Source: Margaritifera margaritifera
Taxonomy: Eukaryota; Mollusca; Bivalvia; Unionida; Margaritiferidae
DNA length: 64,000 nt
Direction of reading: 5' to 3'
NCBI GenBank assembly: GCA_029931535.1
Contig: JAQPZY010001689.1
Coordinates: forward strand, 3,518,501-3,582,500
The position numbers and the translations under genes are program-made. Under the pieces are notes generated by a model that did not search any database, was not told where the DNA came from, and was given only the letters and a program-made list of their open reading frames with translations. Below are positions 11,214 to 18,619 of this stretch, in pieces; positions within the stretch are counted from its first letter, which is position 1; every line of letters begins with the position of its first letter.

Positions 11214-11921
11214 ATGACGGAGACTACGAAGACAATGTATTGGGGTGAGAGGACGACGACAGCAGCAAATGCCGTGGTGAACTTTCAACCGGAAGATTTT
11301 CATTTAGATTTTGTGGATTTTCTGTCCTATGAAACAACGACTGCTGCTGTACCACTACCCTCTTTGCCTGTCATCGACGATTTTAAAAAGAGGCAAAAAG
11401 AAGAATTGGAAATATTTTTACAGCGTCAGAGAGAAGCCGAAGAAGTTTTTCTTCAGCAAGAAGAGGTAAGAAGAAAGCAAGAAGAAGAAATAAGAAAATT
11501 AGAAGAGGAGAAGTGTGAAGGACAGAAGGAAAATAAAATGGTGAGTATGTTACAAGACATTTTAGCGGAGTTAAAAAATCTGAGAAACATGTATCAGATT
11601 TCTTTAACACATTCTAAGAGAAAGAGACCATCACGGGCGAAACATTCGAAACCCATCACTTCTAGTGAGATGCTACCACCACTACCACCACCATTCACTA
11701 CCACTACCACCACCAAAAGCAGCAGCAGCAGGAGCAGGATGAATAGGAGTTGGTCGTGGAAAGGGATTGAGACAGTTGAAGCTGATCATGTCCAGTCCAT
11801 AAGTTTGTTTTACAAACAAACACCCCAACGGTCCTTTTCAGGGCACCCCATTGCCAAGAAAAAATATCCAATTTGCCAAAAAATCAACGTCTTTAGCTAC
11901 TGTAAGCAGTGTACACAATGA
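11214..11921 (+). CDS. Coiled-coil protein, left TIR copy (3' end frameshifted)
   Basis: Starts at ATG 11214 (MTETTKTMYWGERTT); the longer open frame upstream has no ATG. Residues 1-55 hold an acidic/aromatic segment (FHLDFVDFLS). From about residue 60 to 130 runs a strongly predicted coiled coil (KKRQKEELEIFLQRQREAEE and following Q/E/K heptads). Then come a basic KRKRPSRAKH stretch, a proline/threonine tract and a serine/arginine tail. The right copy ends after a glycine-rich GVGRGKG tail. A single-base difference in the CAG/GGA tract shifts this copy's tail into another frame, extending it over the hairpin to 11921. It is probably a structural or scaffold-like protein, but the family is not recognised. 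Confidence 0.62.
   Translation: MTETTKTMYWGERTTTAANAVVNFQPEDFHLDFVDFLSYETTTAAVPLPSLPVIDDFKKRQKEELEIFLQRQREAEEVFLQQEEVRRKQEEEIRKLEEEKCEGQKENKMVSMLQDILAELKNLRNMYQISLTHSKRKRPSRAKHSKPITSSEMLPPLPPPFTTTTTTKSSSSRSRMNRSWSWKGIETVEADHVQSISLFYKQTPQRSFSGHPIAKKKYPICQKINVFSYCKQCTQ
11830..11860 (+). terminator. Histone-type 3' end signal, left copy (slightly decayed)
   Basis: CCCCAAC then GGTCCTTTTCAGGGC-A, with one C lost from the 3' arm relative to the right copy, followed by a CCAAGAAAAAAT downstream element in place of CCAAGAAAAGAT. It lies about 30 bp past the ancestral stop of the coiled-coil gene. Confidence 0.65.
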
Positions 11922-12286
11922 AATATTGTCAAATGAACGCAGTAATAATTTCCCAAAAACCTATGGTTTGCCTCAAACAGAGAGAAGGTTACCCTTTCTA
12001 TGAGTTTCTGAAGACAAGGGTAAATTCTGTGATAGAAATGTTCATTGGCAATTTTTTTTTCATTCATCGGTTTTAAAAAAGTAGTGTTATATTTCTTGTC
12101 GGATGACTGTAGTAGCATTTGTTGTATGCCTCCCAAATATTTAAGATATGTTATGTTTTGCTGCACACGCCTTGCGGCTACAAACAATGTTACAACATTT
12201 CCCAAAACCGAAGACGGGAGAACAGTAAAAACACGTCTTGTTTTATCGACAGTCTGAAATGGATTGACTGAAAATAGGGCATACAT
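11897..12286 (-). CDS. 129-aa protein of unknown function, left TIR copy
   Basis: From ATG 12286 (MYALFSVNPF) to the stop at 11897. Nearly identical to the right copy at 23368-23757. The sequence is mixed hydrophobic/basic with VFTVLPSSVLGNVVTLFVA as a possible membrane-associated or buried segment and a cysteine/histidine-rich end (YYCVHLTIFHCVHC). No family is recognised. The antisense frame is also open but lacks these features. It faces inward from the left side but no longer has the AATAAA region of the right copy. Confidence 0.5.
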   Translation of the reverse strand: MYALFSVNPFQTVDKTRRVFTVLPSSVLGNVVTLFVAARRVQQNITYLKYLGGIQQMLLQSSDKKYNTTFLKPMNEKKIANEHFYHRIYPCLQKLIERVTFSLFEANHRFLGNYYCVHLTIFHCVHCLQ

Positions 12287-12761
12287 TGTTACAGTTTTTC
12301 TGAACGCATGTTTGGGCTCAAAAATGATAGTGTACAATAGGACAGGTTATAGAGTGAAGAATTGGATGGTCATACTCGAGTCATTCTTACACCGTAAAGC
12401 TATGTGCGTGTTTTTTTGGTTTCCTTCGGAAAACGGTAGATCTAGAATTTTTTTTTTTCGTGACACATTGCAGTGCCAAAATAGGAACAAAGCTAAGATA
12501 CCTGACATGCACAAGAACAACTAAACTCAAGATTTTATATAATCCAACGGTTTACCTACGGAAGAAAAATCGTTGCACAATTTTTAAGGGGTGCAAGTTT
12601 TTGAAAAAATTACAAAACTAACGTCACATTTTACTTTTTCATTGTGACTACTGCCAACATTTGTGGAGAGGCATCTTAAAAACGGGAACAGATACCATTA
12701 TCATTTCAATCGAAATCATTGTATAAGAAACTTAGTGTGTGTTTGTGAAACAGAGAGAATT

Positions 12762-13462
12762 AACATTACGAGAGAGAGAGAGAGAGTATTTTATTCCTAC
12801 TTTTAAAAATATCACGACACTTACGTTTTTATGGTATATTTTCCTTAAGAAATTTCAAAAACACACATTCCATTTAAAAAAAATCACATCGATAGGAAAC
12901 AAATCCTCTTTTTTTTCGGTAAAATATCACAAGATTGAATTGGAGACATAGTCTACTAAAATCCTTCTTTTGAAAACGTAGATGTAAAATTCACACAAAA
13001 TATTACATCCAAACGTTCCGTGATGTATTTTGACTTAAGGCTGATACATTTTCCATTGATCACAAATTATACGATGGGGTTGTGTGTTAGCTTTTATTTG
13101 TAAAGAGACTAACGGTCAGGCACAGAAAAAACACGTCTATTCTTCTCACTGTGTCAATAGCAACTGAGGGTGATTCAAAGCGAACGCGGTAAGAAAATAT
13201 TTGTAGCCAATGAAATTACTTATAATGAGTGACGAAGTGTTTTGTTATAGATTACAGACAGACAGTGTGGCAAAATAATGCCTATGGTCAGGCTTTTTAC
13301 GATTGCGGTGCAGACAGACTAGAGGGAATTTGCAATCATGTTAAGAATTCGTGTCCTGTAACATTTTTTCTCGCCACGCTAAATTCTGAACTGTAACATT
13401 ATTGGCTCGGGTTTTTTAAACTGAAAAATAAAATGTTGTTTCTGAGTCATTTTGACATACAC

Positions 13463-13540
<78 letters not shown>

Positions 13541-13638
13541 CTACACTATTTAGGTCGGTTTTTTCAAACTAGTGAATTTGGAGGCTTGTATGAAGTTACG
13601 ATTTCTGGTACAGTTACAAGTTTGTGTGTTTGGAAAAT
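12762..13638. other. Left-TIR-specific extra sequence (877 bp)
   Basis: Absent from the right TIR, where the flanking text is contiguous (GAGAGAATT then GGCAAACATC). It contains a short GA run at its left edge and a long (GA)n at 13457-13538. No gene is evident. It is either an insertion on this side or a deletion on the other. Confidence 0.7.
13457..13538. repeat. (GA)n microsatellite
   Basis: An uninterrupted AG run inside the left-specific insert. Confidence 0.97.
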
Positions 13639-13869
13639 GGCAAACATCGGATAGACATTTGTGTCGTGACACATGTAAAGTTGAGAGTCTGTGCTAGTTT
13701 CCAAAACCACAAATCAATAACTGCATCTTCAAAGAATCAACATAGAACGAACTCCAACAACAGCAATAACAACTTTATTACCAAACCAAACTAACTCGAA
13801 AATGCAAGCAAGATAACAAACACATCACTCCTTGATCTCATGCTACAACCATTCCTAACCTGATATAGA

Positions 13870-14110
13870 ACAACACCCAAATTCCGATATAGTTTTCAAT
13901 CACGTCAGCGCAAAAACTGATTTAAATCCTACATGAAGCACTAAGCTACAGACAGAGCATTCCACCCAAATTTCGATATAGTTTTCAATCACGTCCGCGC
14001 AAAAACTGATTTCAATCCTACATGAAGCACTAAGCTACTGACAGAGCATTCCACGCAAATTTCGATATAGTTTTCAATCACGTCCGCGCAAAAAATAATT
14101 TCAATCCGTT
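13870..14110. repeat. Tandem repeat, about 88 bp x 3
   Basis: Three units containing GATATAGTTTTCAATCACGTC and ending ACAGAGCATTCCAC (starts near 13875, 13964, 14052; the last is truncated). A diverged fourth unit sits at 15383-15432. Confidence 0.85.
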
Positions 14111-14460
14111 CGTTCGTTCGTTTCTTGAATTTGAGTCGTTTTCGCCCTTCGGGCATGTACGACTATGTACCCCCACAGCGCGCGAAGCACGCTTAGGGGG
14201 GTTAAATGTGTGATCGAACACACTATATTTAGTCAGGTATGTTAACAGTTCGCAGCACACCTGACACTTTACTGAGTACACCCCTCCAGCGCAGCATGGT
14301 TCCCCACACTTAAGGGGGTTAAATTGAATGCGCGCTATTGGAGAGTGTGTACATTTAACACAACCCACCATCAATGCATGGTTTCCCCACAAACGGGGGT
14401 TCATTGAAGGCATGATATTGTGAGGTGTGTTTATACCTGTACATAGGACTAGAACCACAA
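14110..14460. repeat. GC-rich hairpin-bearing repeats
   Basis: A TTCG run (14105-14120) followed by three imperfect segments, each with a CCCCAC...GGGGGTT inverted repeat and flanking GTGTGT/ACACAC arms (near 14168-14210, 14280-14330, 14380-14400). A 135-codon minus frame (14078-14485) spans them but looks like a by-product of the repeats. A structured non-coding or regulatory region is more likely. Confidence 0.45.
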
Positions 14461-14463
14461 TGT

Positions 14464-14808
14464 TTACAGGTATATAGGTGCGCAATAGCGCACTTGTTGA
14501 TTGAATTGCCTCAAGGTCTCAGTCAGGAGTGGCAGGCGGCACGGACTAGGCAAGCGAAAGCGCGAAGCGTGACGGAAGCTGAAACGCCAGTAACGTACAT
14601 ACATGATCAAATTCTGCCCAGTTAAACTAAGTCGGGCTGTCCCTAATACCAATAAAGTGTTAGCCACTTGTTCAATTATGACAATACTTCGAGTTTCAAA
14701 GAATTTTCCATTTAACGCGAATATTCCAGTTTTTAAGAAAAATTTTGTGTACAAAGTGTACATATTATTTTCAAAAACAATACCAATCTTTGAGTAAGAA
14801 TTACTCAT
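14464..14808 (-). CDS. Possible 114-codon ORF, unrecognised
   Basis: An open frame in the otherwise gene-poor left part of the element, on the same strand as the polymerase and ATPase. It is rich in basic and aromatic residues with no motif. The composition shifts from AT-rich to GC-rich within it. It could be chance. Confidence 0.2.
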   Translation of the reverse strand: MSNSYSKIGIVFENNMYTLYTKFFLKTGIFALNGKFFETRSIVIIEQVANTLLVLGTARLSLTGQNLIMYVRYWRFSFRHASRFRLPSPCRLPLLTETLRQFNQQVRYCAPIYL

Positions 14809-14960
14809 ATCTTTTTCGTATCACGCACACTACAATTGTGAGTTGTAATTTTTTAGACGGTGGTTCGAAATTGATCAAATTTGTGTTTTAAAAGAGTATA
14901 ATCAAAAGGGGTTTTCGAAAAAAGCCAAATTGAAAACCCCATTGATTCAGGCAATATATT

Positions 14961-14996
14961 AGCCCTTAAAAGGACTGTTTAGCCCTTAAAAGGACT
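14961..14996 (-). other. Two tandem hairpins resembling the histone stem-loop
   Basis: On the minus strand AGTCCTTTTAAGGGCT occurs twice with 4 bp between. It has a 6-bp stem with one G-U pair and a UUUA loop. The size matches the histone-type signals elsewhere in the element, but the first stem base and flanks deviate and no purine-rich element follows. The status is uncertain. Confidence 0.35.
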
Positions 14997-15265
14997 ATTG
15001 TTAACAGCAGGTGGTCCCCGGTAGAGAAGCTCTGTCTTACTGCTGTATCAGCTCTATCTTTAACGCAGCGCCCCCTTGGTAGCTCGCCATGCTTAACATG
15101 CTGCTCCATGTGGTCGGCTGTTGGCGGGGGAGTAGGTCGACAGTTTAATCCATTGGCCAGCACAGCAGCCTGGCCCCATACTTCCATACTTCTTTTAGTT
15201 GTAGTTGGGTGTTCCATAGCTGCTGCCCAAGCTGACCAAGACTGCCTCCTCCCCTCCTCGTCCAC
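14966..15265 (-). CDS. Possible GC-rich ORF fragment
   Basis: A 100-codon frame without an ATG near its start (GTG at 15265), in a GC-rich island (15000-15360) unlike its surroundings. It has a WSAWAAAMEH-like start and proline-rich middle, with no recognised domain. It ends inside the hairpin pair at 14961-14996. It could be the remains of a captured or deleted structural gene. Confidence 0.2.
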   Translation of the reverse strand: MDEEGRRQSWSAWAAAMEHPTTTKRSMEVWGQAAVLANGLNCRPTPPPTADHMEQHVKHGELPRGRCVKDRADTAVRQSFSTGDHLLLTIVLLRAKQSF

Positions 15266-15489
15266 TGCGTCTCCCTCTACCGGTTAGCACGTCTGCCACA
15301 CGTCTGCTCTGCTCCACCGCTGCTGCCTGAATGTTTCAATCCCTTTCCACGCCACAAGATATACATACAACACAGGACCCCATTATCAATATAGTTTTCA
15401 ATTACGTCCCCACAATTACAATTTTCAATCCATTCCAAAATGTATTCTCAATCATTATTAGAAATAAATTATAACCCACAAAGTTTTTT

Positions 15490-16310
15490 TTTAAAAAATT
15501 ATTTTTATTTTTTATAAAACACAAACACACACCGCACAACCATTTAAATTTTTTTTTATTTTTTTATTTTTACTCAAACACAAACACACACCACCCAACC
15601 AATTTTTGAGAAAAGTTTCTTATTTTTAGTTTTTATCAAACACAAACACACACCACACAACCATTTTTAAATTTTTTTATATTTATTTTTTTATCAAACA
15701 CAAACACACACCACACAACCATTTTAAATTTTTTTTTAATTTTTTTTTTTTATCAAACACAAACACACCACACAACCATTTTTTTATTTTTATTTTTTAT
15801 AAAACACAAACACACACCACACAACCATTTAAAAAAAATTATTTTTAGTTTTTATAAAACACAAACACACACCACACAACCATTTTTGAATTTTTTTATT
15901 TTTTATTTTTTAATCTAACACAAACACACCACACAACCATTTTTAAAATTTTTTATTTTTATTTTTTATAAAACACAAACACACCACACAACCAATTTTT
16001 GAGAAAAGTTTCTTATTTTTATTTTTTATAAAACACAAACACACATCACACAACCAATTTTTGAGAAAATTTTCTTATTTTTATTTTTTAATCAAACACA
16101 AACACACACCACACAACCATTTTTAATTTTTTTTAATTTTTATTTTTTTATCAAACACAAACACACCCTACATACAAATTTTTTTATTTTTTATTTTTTG
16201 TATCAAACACAAACACTCCCTACATACAAAATGTTGTTATTTTTATTTTTTAAGAAACACAAACACTAAATACAAACACACACCACACTTACATTTTTTA
16301 GAAGGGAAAG
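15490..16310. repeat. AT-rich minisatellite, about 14 units of 45-65 bp
   Basis: Units of AAACACAAACACACACCACA plus CAACCATTT followed by a T/A-rich block of variable length. Strand asymmetry is strong (A+C against T+G). It occupies the place where Polintons usually carry structural genes. Confidence 0.88.
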
Positions 16311-16409
16311 TTTTTTTTATTTTTTATTTTTTGGAGTGGGGAAGACAAAGACAAACACACAAACAGTAAACATACACAAAAATATTTTGCTTAGGCAATC
16401 TGAGAGTGG

Positions 16410-16448
16410 TTATCTTTTCTCGAGATCTGGGTGGCTCTGAAAAGGGCC
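16410..16448 (-). terminator. Histone-type 3' end signal for the ATPase/polyQ unit
   Basis: On the minus strand: CCCCAAC, then GGCCCTTTTCAGAGCC (16448-16433; 6-bp stem with one G-U pair, UUUC loop), ACCCA, and 12 nt after the stem the purine-rich AGAAAAGATA (16420-16411). It lies 21 bp past the stop of the polyQ ORF. The layout equals that of metazoan replication-dependent histone mRNAs (SLBP hairpin plus U7-binding downstream element). Confidence 0.85.
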
Positions 16449-16469
16449 GTTGGGGTTAAGAAGTTGTAT

Positions 16470-16769
16470 TTAACTTCTAGTAGCAGTAGCAGCAGCAGCA
16501 GGGCGGCCACGTTTCGTCACTGGTCTCATGGCTGTAGGACAAGCTCTCTTTCCGGTGAAAGAGAAGGCCAACTCCTCACAATCCATCTTACAGGTGACTT
16601 CTCCGTCTGATTGTTTCAGCTGCTGTAAGAGTTGTTGTTGTTGTTGTTGTTGTTGTAGCTGCTGTTGTTGTCTTTGGTGTTGCTGCTACACTCTTTGTCT
16701 CTCCTCCCATTCCGTTATGTCCCTGATGATTTCTTCTCTTAGGATTTCTTTCACCAGATCTTGAGCCAT
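16470..16769 (-). pseudogene. Polyglutamine protein (one in-frame stop)
   Basis: ATG at 16769, 11 bp past the ATPase stop. Residues 1-26 (MAQDLVKEILREEIIRDITE) form a charged helix. An in-frame TAG follows at about residue 27, then a glutamine-rich tract encoded by CAA/CAG repeats (16620-16690), a short CKMDCEELAFSF segment, and a basic tail TKRGRPAAAAATATRS ending at 16470. The frame is continuous apart from the TAG, which sits next to CAG codons and could be a single C-to-T change. No family is recognised. It shares the 3' hairpin with the ATPase, suggesting one transcript. Confidence 0.5.
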
Positions 16770-16780
16770 TTGCAAAAAGA

Positions 16781-17350
16781 TCATCGTCTTCTTTGTTTAG
16801 CTAACACTTGCACTGATTTGTCTCTGGGGCTTTTAAACAACACCACGTAATGAGCGTTGAGACTGATGGTCCGATGGGCTTTACTTTGTTGAAATAAATT
16901 TTGAGTAATGTAAATTATGCTGGCATTCCGATGATGTCCTTTTCCTGTAAACCAAAGTTTAATTTCTTCTTCGTCTGCTCCTAACATGTCGTCGAAGATG
17001 ACCAGATGTGTTTGACTCACGTCAGACACGATCCCATCGTCTTCGCGAGGTATGCCTTCCACAAACGAAATGGTTTCTCTTTGACTTTCACGAAGTAACG
17101 TGTAAGACGATTGCTACTCTTTGTAACACCACACGATGCGTTGAGGTGAACGATCGAACAGATGAGATTTTTGTTCGATCAAACGTTTGACAAATTTGGT
17201 TTTGCCTGAACCACTGGGTCCCGCAATCAACATGGTAAAGGAATGGCGCAGATACAAAGCTTCCCAACTTGGACGATCTAACTTTTTGTCGATCACTTTG
17301 ACCACAGAAGAAGAAGAGGCAGAGGAGGCAGAGGAAGAAGATGCAGCCAT
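16781..17350 (-). pseudogene. A32/FtsK-like DNA-packaging ATPase (one in-frame stop)
   Basis: In Polintons and related viruses this family pumps genomic DNA into capsids. The start is taken at 17350 (MAASSSSASSASSSS), about 50 bp after a TATAAA at 17404-17399. The longer open frame runs through the TATA box and is unlikely. Walker A GPSGSGKTKF is at about residues 39-48. Walker B LVIFDDM is at about residue 104, followed by ITQNLF, the sensor-like motif usual in this family, then SLNAHYVVLFKSPRD. An in-frame TAG at 17116-17114 separates the two motif halves with no frame change. The C-terminus stops at QRRR, shorter than usual, so the end is probably lost. Confidence 0.82.
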
Positions 17351-17395
17351 GACGGAGGTAGGAAGAATTTTGAGGAGAATACGAAAGACACAAGA

Positions 17396-17406
17396 CATTT
17401 TATACG
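17396..17406 (-). promoter_or_regulatory. TATA box of the ATPase gene
   Basis: TATAAAA on the minus strand, about 50 bp before the chosen ATG. Confidence 0.55.
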
Positions 17407-17454
17407 TTTCATGCACGTTTAATGTTTTTGTTTTCAAAAAATGTCAACACAACA

Positions 17455-17520
17455 AACAAAAACATATTTACAAGTCATGAAGCGGAAAAACATATTTACA
17501 AGTCATGAAACACAAAAACA
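17455..17520. repeat. Short direct repeat
   Basis: Two copies of ACATATTTACAAGTCATGAA about 30 bp apart, upstream of the ATPase promoter. Confidence 0.75.
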
Positions 17521-17561
17521 CATCAAGCAAAAAAATGTCAGTTTTAACTTTGATTCGAAGT

Positions 17562-17794
17562 TCACTGGTCTTCTTCACACAGAGGTACACCATTTGTGTT
17601 CATCACGAGTCTCAACACTTTGAGCACCATTTGTCTTTCGTGTGACGATAAAGCATGAATGGTCATGTTTTTTGTTCCCTGTACCGTTCATTAATAATTC
17701 ACCACCAATACTGTTCCTCCAAAATAGTCCACAACGAATGTCCTGGAAAACGAAATCCAAGAAAAATAGTCACGAAGACACACACGGCATAGCG
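17562..17794 (-). other. Interval between ATPase and PolB-N-like gene
   Basis: Two overlapping minus frames exist: 61 codons ending 17575, and a 34-codon ORF from ATG 17666 to 17562 (MTIHALSSHERQMVLKVLRL). Either may be the tail of the upstream gene after a frameshift. No motif. Confidence 0.25.
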
Positions 17795-18605
17795 TCCAAA
17801 ATTTTATGAAAACAGTTCTTGTATCAGGTGTTTATAATCCTCTAAGGTCTGAACACGATCGTTGACTTCCTTCCACGGAATACGTGTCACAAGTGAAGAC
17901 AATGGTCCTGGCATGGTCAGCTACCTCTTGTGTCCAAGCGTTGAATCCAAGACTTTTCCAGTCACGTACATCTTTTCAGTCGTAAATCTGTGGGTGTATC
18001 CAACATGCTATACCCACTTCTTGGTAAGCACGAAGAGTAGATCAAGTGCAACGGCTGTCTTCTTCACTTGGAAGTGAAACCTGTGTCATGTGAATAGTCA
18101 CTTTTCCATCGGTGATGTCAAATTCTTCTCTCATTGATTGAGCGTCTTGAATTTTGTCAAAGAGTTTGGAAGAAGTTAATTCTGCCGGTGTACTAAAGCC
18201 GAGCCACACAGGAGATTTCAAACTGTTGTGAGACATCGATAGACTCAATCGATCTTGATCTTTGACTTGGCACTGTTCTTTCAGTTCCTCCAACAATGAG
18301 TCAAATAAGTCCGTAATGAAACCTGCTGCTTTCTGTACTGGAACTTCTGACGTGAAGTCTTTAAATTTCACTGTGTACGTATAAGTGGTGGTTCGAAATT
18401 TTCTGGAAGTCACTTTGTTAGTCTCTCGAATGCGATAATAATTTTTAGTGACGACTAAATCATTTTCCTTCTTGGACGAACTTTGCTCTGTCAGTATTGT
18501 GGAGACAGAGGTAGATGATGTTGGATATGGGGTTTTTCTCTGTGTGAAAATAATCTTTCTAGGTCGACGTCTGTATTTGCAATGAATGGTTAGGCTTGGA
18601 AGTGG
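17795..18605 (-). pseudogene. Stand-alone relative of the PolB N-terminal domain
   Basis: From about 18605 the minus frame reads a basic leader (YRRRPRKIIF), a serine/threonine linker, then NYYRIRETNKVTSRKF followed by a domain (18413-18042) matching the polymerase N-domain at 22440-22080 almost position by position (TYTYTVKFKDF / TYTYTVRFKDF, KAAGFITDL, SLKSPVW, FSTPAELT, ITDGK..HMT). After a frameshift near 18050 a segment unlike the polymerase follows (HVGYTHRFTTEKMYVTG ... LEDYKHLIQELFS, with two in-frame TAGs) to 17795. TATAAAAA at 18618-18611 may drive it. It could be a paralogue made by duplication, with a replication-accessory role inferred. Confidence 0.6.
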
Positions 18606-18619
18606 TCCCTTTTTTATAC

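Larger units (their letters stand above)
10575..13701 (+). repeat. Left terminal inverted repeat
   Basis: Pairs with 22831-26576. It differs from the right copy by four sizeable events: loss of the intergenic promoter (about 105 bp, at 11160-11175), loss of half of a 3' hairpin (near 10868), absence of a 1.3-kb zinc-knuckle segment (junction at about 11885) and 877 bp of extra sequence (12762-13638). Point differences are scattered throughout. Confidence 0.92.

Noticed and set aside
12264..12524. Plus-strand frame MTENRAYIV..., also present antisense in the right TIR
   Set aside because: It is antisense to the 129-aa ORF and, unlike that ORF, differs in length between the two TIR copies because of a run of T/A; treated as a shadow.
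14078..14485. 135-codon minus frame with repeated Cys/Gly segments
   Set aside because: Coincides with tandem GC-rich hairpin repeats; the openness is explained by repeat structure.
14500..14600. Possible tRNA gene in the GC-rich tract CAAGCGAAAGCGCGAAGCG
   Set aside because: No cloverleaf with A and B boxes could be drawn; only a short local hairpin.
16528..16764. Cysteine-rich plus-strand frame (CCCCCC tract)
   Set aside because: Shadow of the CAG/CAA polyglutamine tract on the minus strand.
17062..17116. Frameshift between the two halves of the ATPase
   Set aside because: On reading the bases the halves are in the same frame; only a TAG stop separates them.
18545..18570. CTAGAAAGATTATTTTCAC resembling the histone downstream element
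   Set aside because: No hairpin lies 10-15 nt before it and it falls inside the PolB-N-like coding frame; chance similarity.
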